From Jannaschia rubra (GTDB lineage: Bacteria > Pseudomonadota > Alphaproteobacteria > Rhodobacterales > Rhodobacteraceae), in the NCBI RefSeq assembly GCF_001403735.1, contig NZ_CXPG01000013.1, positions 62,001 through 126,000 on the forward strand: 64,000 bases of DNA, in the 5' to 3' direction. Below, piece after piece: positions 54,530 to 63,490 of the stretch. Made by a program: the position numbers and the translations under genes. The first letter of the stretch is position 1, and each line of letters begins with the position of its first letter. The notes beneath the pieces are model-generated. The model was not told where the DNA came from. It saw only the letters and a list, made by a program, of their open reading frames with translations, and made no database searches.

Positions 54530-55872
54530 GTCGCGTCCCGCACTGCATCGGCCACATCGTCCACCACGCGGTCCAGCAGGCCGATATCCTCGCACTCCGC
54601 CATCACGCGGATCAGCGGCTCAGTCCCCGACGCGCGGATCAGGAGGCGGCCCGAGCCTTCGAGCCGCGCTTCGGCATGACGGATCGCGGCCTTCACCTTC
54701 GCGTCTTCCAGCGGGTCTGCCCCCGCCTCATACCGCACGTTTTCCAACCGCTGCGGCACCGGGTCGAAGCTCTGCATCAGGTCGGCGGCGGGCAGACCCG
54801 TCCGCACCATCTCGGCCAGGAACTGCAACCCCGCGATCAGTCCGTCGCCGGTGGTGGCGTGGTCGGTCATGACGATGTGCCCCGACTGCTCGCCGCCCAG
54901 GTTAAAGCCGCCCGCACGCATCGCCTCGACCACATGGCGGTCGCCGACGCGGGTGCGGTGCAGCGACAGGCCTTTCGCCTCCAGGAATCGTTCAAGCCCG
55001 AGGTTGGACATGACCGTGGCCACCAGCGTGTCGCCGCGCAGGCGTCCCTCGGCGGCCCAACGGCTGGCGAACAGGGCCATCAGCTGGTCGCCGTCGGCCA
55101 CGCGCCCTTCGGCATCGAGGATCATCACCCGGTCCGCATCGCCGTCGAGCGCGATGCCCACGTCCGCCCCATGCGCGACCACGGCGGCCGCGCAGGTGTC
55201 GGTATGCGTCGATCCGCAGTCGAGGTTGATGTTGCGCCCGTTGGGCGAGACGCCCACGGGGATGACCGTGGCGCCCAGTTCCGACAGCACGTCCGGCGCC
55301 GCGCGATAGGCAGCGCCGTTGGCGCAGTCGATCACGACCTTCAGCCCTTCCAGCGTCATGCCGGAGGGAATGGTTGTCTTGGCGTATTCCACATACCGCC
55401 CGCGCCCGTCGTCGATGCGCCTGGCGCGACCGATGTTGGGGGCGTCGGCCAGCCGGACGCCGGTTTCGACCATGCGCTCGATTTCCGCCTCCGCATCGTC
55501 GGAGAGCTTGAATCCGTCGGGTCCGAAGAACTTGATCCCGTTGTCGTCGGCCGGATTGTGGCTGGCCGAGATCATGACCCCCAGATCGGCCCGCATCGAG
55601 CGGGCGAGGAGGCCCACGGCGGGCGTCGGCACGGGCCCCAGCAACAGGACGTTCATCCCCGTGCTGGTCAGTCCCGCGGTCAGCGCGTTCTCCAGCATGT
55701 AACCCGACTGCCGCGTGTCCTTGCCGATGACGACGCGGTGGGCGGAATGGCCGCCCGTTCCGTCGCGCCGGAAATACCGTCCGGCAGCAGCCCCGAGACG
55801 CAAAGCCATCTCGGCGGTCATGTTGCCCTCGTTGGCGCGCCCGCGCACCCCATCAGTTCCAAAGAGCGCCAT
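54526..55872 (-). CDS. glmM: Phosphoglucosamine mutase
   Basis: Converts glucosamine-6-phosphate to glucosamine-1-phosphate for cell-wall synthesis. I use the second of two adjacent ATGs (55872), better spaced from GGGGGG, giving 448 residues starting [14 protein letters not shown]. The phosphoserine motif is [12 protein letters not shown], the metal-binding loop LDGDADR, and the sugar-binding GEQSGHI. The start overlaps folP by about 20 bases. Confidence 0.95.
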   Translation of the reverse strand: MALFGTDGVRGRANEGNMTAEMALRLGAAAGRYFRRDGTGGHSAHRVVIGKDTRQSGYMLENALTAGLTSTGMNVLLLGPVPTPAVGLLARSMRADLGVMISASHNPADDNGIKFFGPDGFKLSDDAEAEIERMVETGVRLADAPNIGRARRIDDGRGRYVEYAKTTIPSGMTLEGLKVVIDCANGAAYRAAPDVLSELGATVIPVGVSPNGRNINLDCGSTHTDTCAAAVVAHGADVGIALDGDADRVMILDAEGRVADGDQLMALFASRWAAEGRLRGDTLVATVMSNLGLERFLEAKGLSLHRTRVGDRHVVEAMRAGGFNLGGEQSGHIVMTDHATTGDGLIAGLQFLAEMVRTGLPAADLMQSFDPVPQRLENVRYEAGADPLEDAKVKAAIRHAEARLEGSGRLLIRASGTEPLIRVMAECEDIGLLDRVVDDVADAVRDAT

Positions 55873-56845
55873 CATATCCCCCCGTCACGCGCCACAGCGC
55901 CAATCCCTGCGCGACCTGCGCCACGTCGTGAACCCTGTGCATCTGGATGCCTTGTGCCACGGCCGCCAGGGTGATCGCCAGCGTTCCGCCCATGCGATCC
56001 GCGGCGCGGGGCGCATCGCCCAGCGTGCCGATGAACCCCTTGCGCGAGGCCCCAAGCAGGATCGGAACCCCCAACCCATGGAACAGGCCGATCCCGCGCA
56101 GCAGCGTCAGGTTGTGCTCCATCGTCTTGCCGAAGCCGATGCCGGGGTCGATCAGGATGCGGTTTCGCCGCACACCCGCCGCCTCGGCAGCGGCGATACG
56201 GGCGACGAGCGCATCGTAGACGTCGAGCAACACATCGTCGTAGCGCGGGTCGGCCTGCATCGTCTCGGGCGATCCCTGCGCGTGCATCAGGCAGATCGGC
56301 GCGTCCGCCGCGGCGACCGTGGCCGCCATGTCCCCGTCGAAGGTCATGGCAGACACGTCGTTGACCAGCACCGCACCGGCGTCCATGGCAGCCCGCGCCA
56401 CCGAAGCCTTGCGGGTGTCGACGGAAAGGCGCCGGCCGGCCAGCGCCATGATCACCGGCAGGATGCGGGCGATTTCGGTTTCCGCCTCCACACCGGCCGC
56501 ACCGGGCCGCGTGCTTTCGCCGCCGATGTCGAGGATGTCGGCGGCCTGCATCGCCTCGGCCTGTGCGACCGCCGCTGCGGTGTCGTCGAAGCGGCCGCCG
56601 TCGGAAAAGCTGTCCGGCGTGACGTTCAGGATGCCCATGATCGACGGCCGGTCGAAGTCGATGCCGGCGATGGGCGCGCGCGGCGTCAGAAACGGTTCGA
56701 GGTCCGCCTCCGCGATCTCGGTCACCGGCCGTATCCGAACCGGGTGACCGCGTTCGTGGACAGCCACGCGGTCGAACCGCAGCCATCCGCCGGCGAGCCG
56801 TGGTCCGTCGGCGGCCGGGTGGGGAAGGGGACGAAGGTATCTCAT
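55853..56845 (-). CDS. folP: Dihydropteroate synthase
   Basis: Joins p-aminobenzoate to the pterin. 330 residues from the ATG at 56845, which overlaps the folB stop. Motifs [30 protein letters not shown] and the pterin-binding DPGIGFGK are present, along with ASRKGFIG. The N-terminal ~55 residues form a short extension before the TIM barrel. The run folB-folP-glmM is the usual bacterial order. Confidence 0.96.
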   Translation of the reverse strand: MRYLRPLPHPAADGPRLAGGWLRFDRVAVHERGHPVRIRPVTEIAEADLEPFLTPRAPIAGIDFDRPSIMGILNVTPDSFSDGGRFDDTAAAVAQAEAMQAADILDIGGESTRPGAAGVEAETEIARILPVIMALAGRRLSVDTRKASVARAAMDAGAVLVNDVSAMTFDGDMAATVAAADAPICLMHAQGSPETMQADPRYDDVLLDVYDALVARIAAAEAAGVRRNRILIDPGIGFGKTMEHNLTLLRGIGLFHGLGVPILLGASRKGFIGTLGDAPRAADRMGGTLAITLAAVAQGIQMHRVHDVAQVAQGLALWRVTGGYDGALWN

Positions 56846-57783
56846 GCGACGTCCGATAGATCCGTGATCCGACGCTCCGGCACGGGGCCGGGCCGTGGGT
56901 CGGCGGGCAGGAAGAGTTCGACGGCGTGGAAGGCGGCCGCGAACCAGCGGGCCAGGGTCACTGGGTCTTCGGACTCCGGCGGATGGGTCGCATCCAGCAC
57001 CAGGCGCGATGGCGCCCAGACCGTCAGCCCCCCGCGCCGCATCGACCAGTCGAGTTCGGTCCGGCTGTCGACCACCACGCAGCGCCGGTCGCGCGCGGCC
57101 AGCCGCCAGGCCGCCTGTTCCAGCGTCAGAAGGTCGATGCGCCGCTGCGCCTGCGTCTGCGCCGCGACGGGGGGCACGAAGTCGGGCGTGGCGATCAGGA
57201 CCGTCGGCTCCGCATGGCCATCGAGGCGGTCGAGCAGTGCCGACAACTCCGCATCGTCCTGCGCCCCCGCAGGCAGCAGCACAACACGCGGGCGGGGGGC
57301 ATCGTCGGCCAGGGTGATCGCCGGGGCCTGGGTGCGGGCGCGTACGATCTCCACCCCGAGGACATGCGGACCGCGGTCGAGCTTTTCGATCCGCACGAAG
57401 ACGCGCGCGGCCCTTTCGTGGAGCAGGACGCGGGCGGCGATCCGTTCGGCAAGGGTCTCGAGAAGGTTCAGGCGCTCGGCCTCCAGCTCGAGTCCGATGG
57501 CTTCGATCAGGGTGTCGTAGCTCAGGATGCCGTCCACGTCGTCGCTTGCCACGGCATCGGCATCCGGCACGACCTCGGCCACGATATCGAAGCGGACACG
57601 CTGGGTCACGCCGCGCTCGGCCTGGAACGCGCCGATCTCGACGTCGCGGATGTGGTCGCGCAGCGAAATGCGATCGAGCGGCAGGCCGGTCGCCCGGGCG
57701 CGGTCGATGGGCGCGGCGAAGGCAAGGCGCAGGGCCTCCTGATCGGACGGCGTCGCGCGGGCGGCGGCGGGACTGGGGGACAT
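56842..57783 (-). CDS. folB: Dihydroneopterin aldolase with C-terminal extension
   Basis: 313 residues from the ATG at 57783, seven bases after GGAGG. The N-terminal half has the DHNA features DRISLRDHIRDVEIGAFQAERGVTQ, then DDVDGILSYDTL and LLETLAERIA. The C-terminal ~150 residues are an extra domain of unknown function, rich in Arg and Ala, which simple FolB proteins lack. It may be a second pterin-linked activity or a regulatory domain. Coupled to folP by overlap. Confidence 0.85.
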   Translation of the reverse strand: MSPSPAAARATPSDQEALRLAFAAPIDRARATGLPLDRISLRDHIRDVEIGAFQAERGVTQRVRFDIVAEVVPDADAVASDDVDGILSYDTLIEAIGLELEAERLNLLETLAERIAARVLLHERAARVFVRIEKLDRGPHVLGVEIVRARTQAPAITLADDAPRPRVVLLPAGAQDDAELSALLDRLDGHAEPTVLIATPDFVPPVAAQTQAQRRIDLLTLEQAAWRLAARDRRCVVVDSRTELDWSMRRGGLTVWAPSRLVLDATHPPESEDPVTLARWFAAAFHAVELFLPADPRPGPVPERRITDLSDVA

Positions 57784-57853
57784 GACGGACCTCCGGTGGG
57801 CTTCGTCGTCTGTCAGACCACGATGTGCGCCGTGACGAAAGACCCACGGGAGG

Positions 57854-58528
57854 TCAGGCGCCGGGAATCTGCTTATAGAACAGATGCCGCCCGACCGTCG
57901 CCACGCGCGGATAGACCCGTGCCCAATGCGGATGAACGTAGTTGGCATGATAATGGGTCGCGTCATGCGTCACGCGGCGCGGCGCGCCGTCGAGAAGTCG
58001 CCGCGCGATGTCAGCGGCGACGGTCCAGGCTCTGGGTTCCGTCACGGCCTCCGGGATGCCGTCGCAGGTATAGCTGAACTGGCAGGCATGCTTGCGCCCC
58101 GTGCCCTGTCGAACGACGGCGCAGACGGCATCCGGGTAGTTTTCGGCATCCACACGGTTCAGCACGACCTCCCCCACCGCCACCTGGCCTTCGACCGGTT
58201 CGCCCCGTGCCTCGAAATAGATGGCTTCGATCAGGCAGCGCAGGCTGTCGCCGGGCGCGCCCTGCGAGCCGGCGGCCATGGCGGTGTCGTTCCGCACGAC
58301 CGGATTGCGGGAATAGTCCTCGGGCCGCGGCGCGCCCTGATCGGCGAGCGGCCGCGCCGAGCCCCGCAGCGGGCCGCGGGCCACGTCGGAGGGGGCGAGC
58401 GAAGCCATCCGTCCGAAGGCGCGCAGACCGACGCCCCCTGCAGCCAGGGATTGTGCCTGGGCCGGGCCGGACGTCGCCGCGAGGAGCAGCAGGACCGCCA
58501 CGATCAGATTGTGCCACCAGGCCGCCAT
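57854..58528 (-). CDS. Exported SleB-type cell-wall hydrolase
   Basis: 224 residues from the ATG at 58528, with a signal peptide (cleavage after AQAQ, about residue 26). The hydrolase_2 (SleB/CwlJ) domain occupies the second half with EAIYFEARGEPVEGQ, containing the catalytic Glu, VLNRV, and CQFSYTCDG. A short linker separates it from the signal. Such proteins in Rhodobacteraceae act in peptidoglycan turnover. No peptidoglycan-binding domain is seen. Confidence 0.9.
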   Translation of the reverse strand: MAAWWHNLIVAVLLLLAATSGPAQAQSLAAGGVGLRAFGRMASLAPSDVARGPLRGSARPLADQGAPRPEDYSRNPVVRNDTAMAAGSQGAPGDSLRCLIEAIYFEARGEPVEGQVAVGEVVLNRVDAENYPDAVCAVVRQGTGRKHACQFSYTCDGIPEAVTEPRAWTVAADIARRLLDGAPRRVTHDATHYHANYVHPHWARVYPRVATVGRHLFYKQIPGA

Positions 58529-58598
58529 CCCCACTCCGTTCCTCGCCCGTTTGGGGTGGACCTAGCTCAGGGACGTTAGGGAAAGGTGAAGACGCGGT

Positions 58599-61133
58599 TC
58601 ACTCCGTCTTGCCGGCCTTGCCGAGCAAGGTGGCCTGCGCCGCTGCCAGCTTTGCCACAGGCACTCGGAAGGGCGAGCAGCTGACGTAGTCGAAGCCGGC
58701 CAGCCGACAGAAGGCGATGGATTCAGGGTTTCCCCCATGCTCGCCGCAAAGTGCCAGCGTCACGCCGGGCCGGGCGGCGCGCCCGCGTGCCGCGCCCAGC
58801 AGAAGAAGCTCACCCACGCCGTCCACGTCGAGCGTCGTGAAGGGGTCTTCGGGATAGACCCCCTCGTTGACGTAGGCGGACATGAAGTGACCCGCATCGT
58901 CGCGCGACAGGCCATAGGTCATCTGCGTCAGGTCATTGGTGCCGAAGGACAGGAAGGCCGCGGTCTCCGCGATCTCGCCCGCACGCAGGGCGGCGCGGGG
59001 CGTCTCGACCATGACGCCCAGACGATAGGAAAAGTCGGTACGGTGTTCCTGCTGCACGGCTGCTGCCACGGCGTCGATGCGGCGCTTGACCAGTTCGACC
59101 TCACGGCGGGCGGTGACCAGGGGGATCATGATTTCCGGCGTCACCTCGACACCCTTGGCGCGCACGGCGACCGCGGCCTCGAAGATGGCGCGCGCCTGCA
59201 TCTCATAGATCTCGGGCACTGCGATCCCGAGGCGGACACCGCGCATGCCGAGCATGGGGTTGTACTCCTGCATCGATTCGATGCGGCTCCTGACCTCCGA
59301 CAGCGGCCGGTTCAGCGCCTCCGCCAGGGCACGCATGCCTTCGGTCTCGGAGGGCAGGAACTCGTGGAGCGGGGGGTCGAGCAGCCGGATGCAGACGGGA
59401 AGCCCCGACATCAGATCGAACAGACCGGTGAAATCGTCGCGCTGCATCGGCAGGAGGCGTTCCAGTGCGGCGGCCCGGTCGGCGGGCGTCTCGGCAAAGA
59501 TCATCTCGCGCATGACGGTCAGGCGCCCGCTTTCGAAGAACATGTGCTCCGTCCGGCAAAGCCCGATGCCGTCCACCCCGAAGGTCCGGGCCAGCGTGGC
59601 GTCGGCTACCGTGTCCGCATTGGCGCGCACGCCGATGTCGCGCACGTCGTCGGACCACGCCATCAGGTCGCCGAAGGCACCGTCCAGCGTGGGCTCCGTC
59701 GTGGCCACGCGCCCGGCCATCACCTCTCCGGAGGAGCCGTCGATGGTGATCTCGTCGCCTTCCTTCAGGACCGTGCCGTCGGCCAGGGTCACGCAGCGGG
59801 TGCGGTGGCTGACCTTCAGACCCGTCGCGCCGGCCACGCAGGGCAGGCCCAGCCCGCGCGCGATGACCGCCGCGTGGCTCGTGGTGCCGCCGCGTTCGGT
59901 CAGTACACCGTCGGCCGCATGCATGCCCCGCACGTCGTCGGGCGTCGTCTCGCGCCGCACCAGGATGCAGGGCTCGTCCCGCGCGAGGTTTGCCTGCGCG
60001 GCCGCCGAGTCGAAGACGATCCGGCCCGCCGCCGCACCGGGCGAGGCGGCGATGCCCCGCGCCAGGACCTTGCGCTTCGCTCCGGGGTCGATCTGCCGGT
60101 GCAGAAGGCGGCCCAGCACGGCGGGCGACACCCGCAACAGCGCGTCCGCGCGCGATATGATCCCGTCGCGCGCAAGCGCCGCCGCGACCGCCACCGAGGC
60201 GCGCGCCTCGCGCGGGCAGCGCACGGCGTCGAGTATGGCGAGCCGCCCCTGATCGACGGTGAACTCGATCTGCATCTCCTCCCGCAGATGGCGGCGGCAG
60301 AGATGCCCCACCTCGATCAGCTCCCGATAGAGCTCGGGCAGCAATTCCTCCAACGATGGGCCGCGTACGTCGCGGGTGAGATAGATCGCGCGGTCGCGGT
60401 CCCGCAGCGCGTCGCGCCCCATCGCCTGGCCGAGATAACGGCCCGTGACGACCGGCTCTCCGGTGGCGGGGTCGATGAACTGGATCACCCCCGATCCCGA
60501 TTGGCCCGGACCCATGCCGTTCGCCATCTTCTGGACGACGAGCCCCAGCCCCGCGTCGCTCGGCGCACCCTGCGCCTGGCGCAAAAGGCGCGCGGAGGTG
60601 CCTTCCCAAGCGCGGGCCATGCTGCGCAGGACGGCGGCAAGCTGGTCCGCGGTTTCCTGCGGGAAGGCTTCCTCCATCTCGGCCTCGTAGACGGCGCGGG
60701 CCTCCGCCGGCGTGGTCGCGGCGTCGAAAGGTTCCTCATCGAGGCGCATCACCTCGGTCGCGAAGGAGCGGATGAACCGCAGGTAGAGCTTGTCGGCCAC
60801 CCCTTGGCCCAGCGTCTGGGCGAACCACGCGTGGGTGGCGTCGTTGAGGCCGATGTTCAGCACCGCGCCCGGCCCGCCCCAATCGGATGTCTCGCTGCTC
60901 GACCGGACAGAGAGGAGAAGCGGCGTGCCATCGAACAGGCCGATCATCGTGGCCAGATCGGGCATCCGGCCGTCGGCGATATCGCGCACGGTCTGGAAGG
61001 GCATGGCGACGGTTTGCGGAACCGGAAGCTCCATCCGCATCAGCCGCTGAAGGCATTTCGCACGATTTCCATGCCGGTCCGTGCGGACGTCGGCCTTGGG
61101 CGTGACCTCGACGAAGCCGGGAGTGTCGAGCAT
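58599..61133 (-). CDS. Pyruvate phosphate dikinase-like / PEP-utilising enzyme, divergent N-terminus
   Basis: 844 residues from the ATG at 61133, somewhat shorter than typical PPDK (about 880). The PEP/pyruvate-binding C-terminal barrel is good: MRGVRLGIAVPEIYEMQ, FGTNDLTQMTYG, and CGEHGGNPESI with the catalytic Cys. The central swivelling domain has the phosphorylatable His in GGTTSHAAVIARGLGLPC. The N-terminal ATP-grasp half is divergent: GGKGANL is replaced by RHGNRAKCLQRL, and the usual RASMPGMMDT is replaced by a different sequence. True PPDK activity is therefore uncertain. Confidence 0.8.
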   Translation of the reverse strand: MLDTPGFVEVTPKADVRTDRHGNRAKCLQRLMRMELPVPQTVAMPFQTVRDIADGRMPDLATMIGLFDGTPLLLSVRSSSETSDWGGPGAVLNIGLNDATHAWFAQTLGQGVADKLYLRFIRSFATEVMRLDEEPFDAATTPAEARAVYEAEMEEAFPQETADQLAAVLRSMARAWEGTSARLLRQAQGAPSDAGLGLVVQKMANGMGPGQSGSGVIQFIDPATGEPVVTGRYLGQAMGRDALRDRDRAIYLTRDVRGPSLEELLPELYRELIEVGHLCRRHLREEMQIEFTVDQGRLAILDAVRCPREARASVAVAAALARDGIISRADALLRVSPAVLGRLLHRQIDPGAKRKVLARGIAASPGAAAGRIVFDSAAAQANLARDEPCILVRRETTPDDVRGMHAADGVLTERGGTTSHAAVIARGLGLPCVAGATGLKVSHRTRCVTLADGTVLKEGDEITIDGSSGEVMAGRVATTEPTLDGAFGDLMAWSDDVRDIGVRANADTVADATLARTFGVDGIGLCRTEHMFFESGRLTVMREMIFAETPADRAAALERLLPMQRDDFTGLFDLMSGLPVCIRLLDPPLHEFLPSETEGMRALAEALNRPLSEVRSRIESMQEYNPMLGMRGVRLGIAVPEIYEMQARAIFEAAVAVRAKGVEVTPEIMIPLVTARREVELVKRRIDAVAAAVQQEHRTDFSYRLGVMVETPRAALRAGEIAETAAFLSFGTNDLTQMTYGLSRDDAGHFMSAYVNEGVYPEDPFTTLDVDGVGELLLLGAARGRAARPGVTLALCGEHGGNPESIAFCRLAGFDYVSCSPFRVPVAKLAAAQATLLGKAGKTE

Positions 61134-61291
61134 GATCTTGCCTTCGCGGTTGCTTTGCGGTTGCAGCATAGCGTCATGTTGCGCTGCAGCATATCGACAA
61201 TACACGCTGGAAGCCTATTCGTTCCGCAACGTCTGCATAGGCCCCGTTGGGCATCGCCGCTTCGGGTGTTGCCGCGATGCCCGACCGGAGA

Positions 61292-63490
61292 TCAACCGCC
61301 GATGCGCGACAGGTCAGCGATCCGGGTGCAGGTCCGCACGATTTCCGACAGCAGGTTCAATCGGTTGCGCCGGACGATGGCGTTGTCGGAGTTGACCTGC
61401 ACCGCCTCGAAGAAGGCGTCGATAGGACCGCGTAGGTCCGCCAGCGCAGCCATGGCCGCCGGATAATCCTCCGCCGCCAGCGCCGCATCGATCTTCGGGC
61501 GCGCGGCTTCCAGCGCGTCGAACATCGCGCGTTCCTCGTCGGTCTCGGCCAGCTTGCGCTCCGCGCCATAGCTGTATTCGACCCCGTCTGCCGTTTCCGC
61601 CTGCGCCAGCAGGTTCGCGGCCCGCTTGTATCCCTGCACCAGGTTTTCGCCGTCGGGCGTTGCCAGCACGGCATTGAGCGCACGGGCGCGGGCGACGAGA
61701 TCGGCAAGGTCGTCGGTCCGGTCGCCGGTCAGGCAGGCGTCGATGACGTCGTGGCGGATGCCCTCGTCGCGGAGGTGCTGCTTGAGGCGGTCGTGGAGGA
61801 AGGTGAGGAGGTCTTGTGCCAAGATTGCCCCGTACTCTTCCGGTTCGCAATCATCACCTGAAGAGGCATGCTGAAGCTGTTGTTGCGGAAGAGTGGCATC
61901 AGCAGCTTCTGAAGGGGCTTTCCGCGTTGCATCGGCACGTCCCTTGAGCCTTTGCCATTCAATGTCTTGGCGCGAAGCGCGGACAATAATCGGTCTCAGA
62001 TTCGCTGACGTCTGACTGCTCAGGATCAACCGCACCACCCCCAAAGCCGCCCGCCGCAGCGCATAAGGATCCTTGCTCCCCGTCGGCTTCTCATCGATCG
62101 CCCAGAACCCCGCCAGCGTGTCCAGCTTGTCGGCCAGCGCCACGGCCACCGACACAGGCGCGGTCGGAACATCGTCCGAGGGGCCGAGCGGCGAATAATG
62201 CTCCTGCGCGGCGGCGGCGACTTCGCGGGCCTCGCCCGCGGCTTCGGCATAGTAGCGGCCCATCAGGCCCTGCAACTCGGGAAACTCGTAGACCATTTCC
62301 GAGGACAGGTCGGCCTTGGCCAGCCGCGCGGCGCGTTCGGCCAGATCGGGATCGGCGCCGACGGCGGGGGCAATTTCGCGCGCCAGCGCGGCAATGCGGT
62401 CGATCCGCTCCCTCTGGCTGCCCAGCTTGGCGTGGAAGGTGACGTTGGCCAGCGACGCGATCCAGGGCTCCATCTTCTCGTCCTGCGCGACGCGGAGGTC
62501 GTTTTCCCAGAAGAACCGCGCATCGGCCAGCCGGGCGGACAGCACACGGCCGTTGCCCGCGAGGATCGTCGCGCCGTCGTCGGCCGTTTCACGGTTGGCG
62601 ACGGTGATGAAGCGGACGATCCGGCCGTCCCGATCGCGGACGGAAAAGAATTTCTGATGCTCCTTCATCGAGGTCTGCAACACCTCGGGCGGCAGGCCCA
62701 GGAATGCCTCGTCGATCCGGCCCATCAGGACGACGGGCCATTCCACGAGGCCCGCCACCTCGGCCAGAAGGCCCGCATCCTCGACCACCTCCAGCCCGGC
62801 CGCAAAGGCCTGGTTGGTCGCCTCCTGCCAGATCGCATCGGCGCGGTCCTGCGACGACAGCACCACCTTCGCACGCTTCAGCCGCGCCTCGTAATCGTCG
62901 AAGGACGTCACGCGGAACCGGTCTGGCGCCATGAAGCGATGGCCTTCGGTCGTGTCGCCCGCGACGATCCCATGCACGTCCAGCGGCGCGACCTGCGCGC
63001 CTTCGTCGTTCGTGAGGATGCACAGGATCGACCGAAGCGGCCGCACCCATCGCAGACTGCCGCTGCCCCAACGCATCGACTTGGGCCAGGGGAAATCGCG
63101 GATCGTCGCTTCCAGAACTTCGGCCACGATGGCGGGAGCATCGCGCCCCTTTCGCGTGATGCGGGCAAGATAGACCTGACCCTTCTTGTCGTCCACGATG
63201 TCGAGCTGATCGCGCGTCATGCCGACGCCGCGGAGGAAGCCGTCGATGGCCTTGTCGGGCGCGTCGGTGCGCGGGCCGCGCCGCTCCTCGGTCGTGGTCG
63301 GGCTGCGGTCGGTCAGGCCCTGCACCGACAGGGCAAGCCGACGCGGGGTGCAATGGGCGACCGCGCCGGCATAGGTCAGCCCCGCGTCGACCAGCCCGTC
63401 GGTCACCAGCCGGCGCAGGTCATCGGCCGCGCGCCGCTGCATCCGGGCCGGGATTTCCTCGGACAGCAGTTCGATCAGAAGGTCGGACAT
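61292..63490 (-). CDS. glyS: Glycyl-tRNA synthetase beta subunit, with unusual insertion
   Basis: 732 residues, the expected class. MSDLLIELLSEEIPARMQRRA is the conserved N-terminus, and motifs such as TRRLALSV-like CTPRRLALSV, GSGSLRWVRPLR, MKEHQKFFSV and DPYALRRAALGVVRL follow. Between ALGVVRLIL and DLLTFLHDRLKQHL lies an in-frame insertion of about 60-68 residues (61821-62025) of lower GC that most relatives do not appear to have. The C-terminal anticodon-binding region resumes normally. The start overlaps the upstream DUF6446-like stop by one base. glyQ lies outside the window. Confidence 0.94.
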   Translation of the reverse strand: MSDLLIELLSEEIPARMQRRAADDLRRLVTDGLVDAGLTYAGAVAHCTPRRLALSVQGLTDRSPTTTEERRGPRTDAPDKAIDGFLRGVGMTRDQLDIVDDKKGQVYLARITRKGRDAPAIVAEVLEATIRDFPWPKSMRWGSGSLRWVRPLRSILCILTNDEGAQVAPLDVHGIVAGDTTEGHRFMAPDRFRVTSFDDYEARLKRAKVVLSSQDRADAIWQEATNQAFAAGLEVVEDAGLLAEVAGLVEWPVVLMGRIDEAFLGLPPEVLQTSMKEHQKFFSVRDRDGRIVRFITVANRETADDGATILAGNGRVLSARLADARFFWENDLRVAQDEKMEPWIASLANVTFHAKLGSQRERIDRIAALAREIAPAVGADPDLAERAARLAKADLSSEMVYEFPELQGLMGRYYAEAAGEAREVAAAAQEHYSPLGPSDDVPTAPVSVAVALADKLDTLAGFWAIDEKPTGSKDPYALRRAALGVVRLILSSQTSANLRPIIVRASRQDIEWQRLKGRADATRKAPSEAADATLPQQQLQHASSGDDCEPEEYGAILAQDLLTFLHDRLKQHLRDEGIRHDVIDACLTGDRTDDLADLVARARALNAVLATPDGENLVQGYKRAANLLAQAETADGVEYSYGAERKLAETDEERAMFDALEAARPKIDAALAAEDYPAAMAALADLRGPIDAFFEAVQVNSDNAIVRRNRLNLLSEIVRTCTRIADLSRIGG

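Noticed and set aside
58737-61466. Plus-strand frame of about 909 codons opposite the PPDK-like gene
   Set aside because: A high-GC antisense shadow of a gene with intact catalytic motifs.
61821-62025. glyS insertion as an intein
   Set aside because: It is far too short and has no splice-junction residues or intein blocks; the frame simply continues.
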